Below are positions 59,956 through 60,767 of a DNA stretch of 60,767 nt, one piece after another. A model generated the notes under the pieces. That model had not been told where the DNA came from. It did no database searches and worked only from the letters and a program-made list of their open reading frames with translations. The first letter of the stretch is position 1, and each line of letters opens with the position of its first letter. The position numbers were made by a program, and so were the translations under genes. The stretch is from Ileibacterium valens (GTDB taxonomy: Bacteria; Bacillota_I; Bacilli_A; Erysipelotrichales; Erysipelotrichaceae): the NCBI RefSeq assembly GCF_001945525.1, contig NZ_MPJW01000098.1:1-60767 (forward strand). Direction: 5' to 3'.

Positions 59956-60135
59956 GACTTGTTCCCTAATACGCAGAAAAGCCAAAAAACCTAGTTGATT
60001 TGTTTTCACAAACGTAGAATGACCAAAAAATGCTAGTAGACATGTTTTCTCATACAAAGGAAATCATCTAAAACGGATTGGATTTGTTTTCTCAGATGAG
60101 AACGGCCATATTTTCTGTGATTGACTAGTTTTCTA
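59956..60135. repeat. Five imperfect direct repeats of 41-42 bp
   Basis: Units begin GAYTTGTTTTCTCA at 59956, 59997, 60039, 60081 and 60123 (steps 41, 42, 42, 42), with middle ACG-AGAA-GGCCAAAAAA and end CTAGT. Not CRISPR, because the whole unit is conserved and no unique spacers exist. It resembles multi-site ends of IS21-type elements. Confidence 0.75.
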
Positions 60136-60137
60136 CA

Positions 60138-60350
60138 ATGGAACTAATCCATTTAGTACTCACGAGCCATATTGAATCTTTATGTGTGCTTGAATACGAT
60201 CCGAATGTGAAAAAGCAGCAATGGATCAAACCAGCTAAGGAATTTACCAATCGTCCAACTTCTTCCAAGAATAAAAAGATCAAATTTGATTCCGCAAAAT
60301 CCGTTAAGAAATCAGGACGTCCAATGAAATATAAAAAAAACCATCATTAA
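60138..60350 (+). CDS. Small ORF, possible transposase remnant
   Basis: 70 aa, MELIHLVLTSHIESLCVLEY then a Lys-rich tail ending MKYKKNHH. No good ribosome site; the start lies inside the last repeat unit. The aromatic/hydrophobic start and very basic end suggest the C-terminal remnant of a transposase. A perfect terminator follows, which supports that something here was transcribed. Unrecognised. Confidence 0.4.
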   Translation: MELIHLVLTSHIESLCVLEYDPNVKKQQWIKPAKEFTNRPTSSKNKKIKFDSAKSVKKSGRPMKYKKNHH

Positions 60351-60385
60351 CTTTTTTGATCATTCTGTTTACCTATTGTGAATTG

Positions 60386-60428
60386 AAAGCTCTGAACTTT
60401 TATCCAAATGAAGTTCAGAGCTTTTTTG
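60386..60428. terminator. Strong terminator
   Basis: AAAGCTCTGAACTT (60386-60399) and AAGTTCAGAGCTTT (60411-60424) pair perfectly over 14 bp, then more Ts. It works on both strands. Confidence 0.9.
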
Positions 60429-60531
60429 GATCAAATAAAAGCTCACTGAATCGTCTTTCGTATTTTTTTACTCTTCATTATTATAAAAATGCCAATGTCA
60501 TTAAGTTAAGCAGATAGAAGCGCGAATTGCT

Positions 60532-60702
60532 CCGCACTTCATCGTGGTGTTCAGAATCTACCAGAAATTTTTATCTGGAATCAGCCATTTTTCGGCTTCA
60601 AGCCTCACGAATACGATAAAAACTGAGTGATTTTCCGCACTTTATCGCCTCTTTTTCAAAATTAAGGCATACTGAAAACAGCGATAATGTTCTGTTATCG
60701 CT
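60532..60702. repeat. Palindrome-rich non-coding region with direct repeats
   Basis: CCGCACTTCATCG at 60532 and CCGCACTTTATCG at 60635. Hairpins CCAGA/TCTGG (60561-60578) and AGCGATAA/TTATCGCT (60680-60702). No credible gene between 60351 and the window end. It could be an IS end or a structured RNA on the minus strand. Confidence 0.45.
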
Positions 60703-60735
60703 TCGGGATTATTTCTAATCTTGGAAACAGGCTAT

Positions 60736-60767
60736 TTCCAGTGCGAGGTTGAAGCGCTGGAACTTTT
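60736..60767 (+). terminator. Terminator-like hairpin at the window edge
   Basis: TTCCAGTGC/GCGCTGGAA (one G-U) followed by CTTTT, where the window stops. Confidence 0.45.

Noticed and set aside
59956-60135. CRISPR array with 42-bp period
   Set aside because: No constant repeat with unique spacers; the similarity is spread along the unit.
18814-60137. Direct-repeat attachment sites of the prophage
   Set aside because: No convincing common core found by eye; serine integrases use very short cores, so absence is not informative.
1-60767. tRNA or rRNA genes
   Set aside because: No cloverleaf with GTTCGA-type T-arm or rRNA sequence was noticed on either strand.

Overview
The window looks like a chromosomal segment of a moderate-GC Bacillota (Firmicutes) bacterium. 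AGGAGG-type ribosome sites, stem-loop plus T-tract terminators and the gene families all fit. Erysipelotrichia is my guess from overall flavour, but nothing here proves the family. A few host genes flank a large accessory block made of two defence loci and one nearly complete siphovirus-type prophage.

Layout. 1-5.3 kb: the tail of an IS transposase, two adjacent mgtE-type magnesium channel genes (minus strand) with a possible leader ORF, and rlmD (plus strand). 5.3-14.5 kb: a five-copy ~30-bp repeat array, then a minus-strand operon read as HTH protein > SNF2-like helicase > DUF4391 protein > type III Mod > type III Res. 14.7-18.8 kb: a divergently transcribed Hachiman pair (hamA, hamB). 18.9-59.5 kb: the prophage. 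59.6-60.8 kb: a TfoX-like gene with an in-frame stop, a five-copy 42-bp repeat array, a small ORF and palindromic sequence.

Prophage order: early and replication genes (sigma-like factor, KilAC antirepressor, DUF4406, primase, VRR-NUC, helicase, DUF1492), then HNH, a candidate cos region and small terminase. Next comes a 4.1-kb cargo block (MetK-like enzyme, ParB-methyltransferase, amidoligase, gamma-glutamylcyclotransferase, zinc ribbon, small basic protein), then large terminase, an Abi_2/HEPN abortive-infection gene, portal, protease, HK97 capsid, connectors, and tail genes including a textbook -1 frameshift G/GT pair. Tape measure, tail tip, holin and Cpl-7-repeat amidase follow. After two reverse-strand genes of unknown function come the DUF2800/DUF2815/DNA polymerase A module and a three-gene serine recombinase cassette. 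I see no CI-type repressor.

How it works together: the host side carries restriction-modification and Hachiman. The phage carries its own methyltransferase plus a reduced SAM-synthetase-like enzyme, which could protect its DNA, and an Abi gene that could exclude rival phages. The observation I rate highest is a small RNA hairpin motif that occurs four times in the prophage (about 19.93, 51.09, 51.18 and 55.66 kb), each time just upstream of a small or regulatory gene. In the 55.66-kb copy the stem buries the ribosome binding site.
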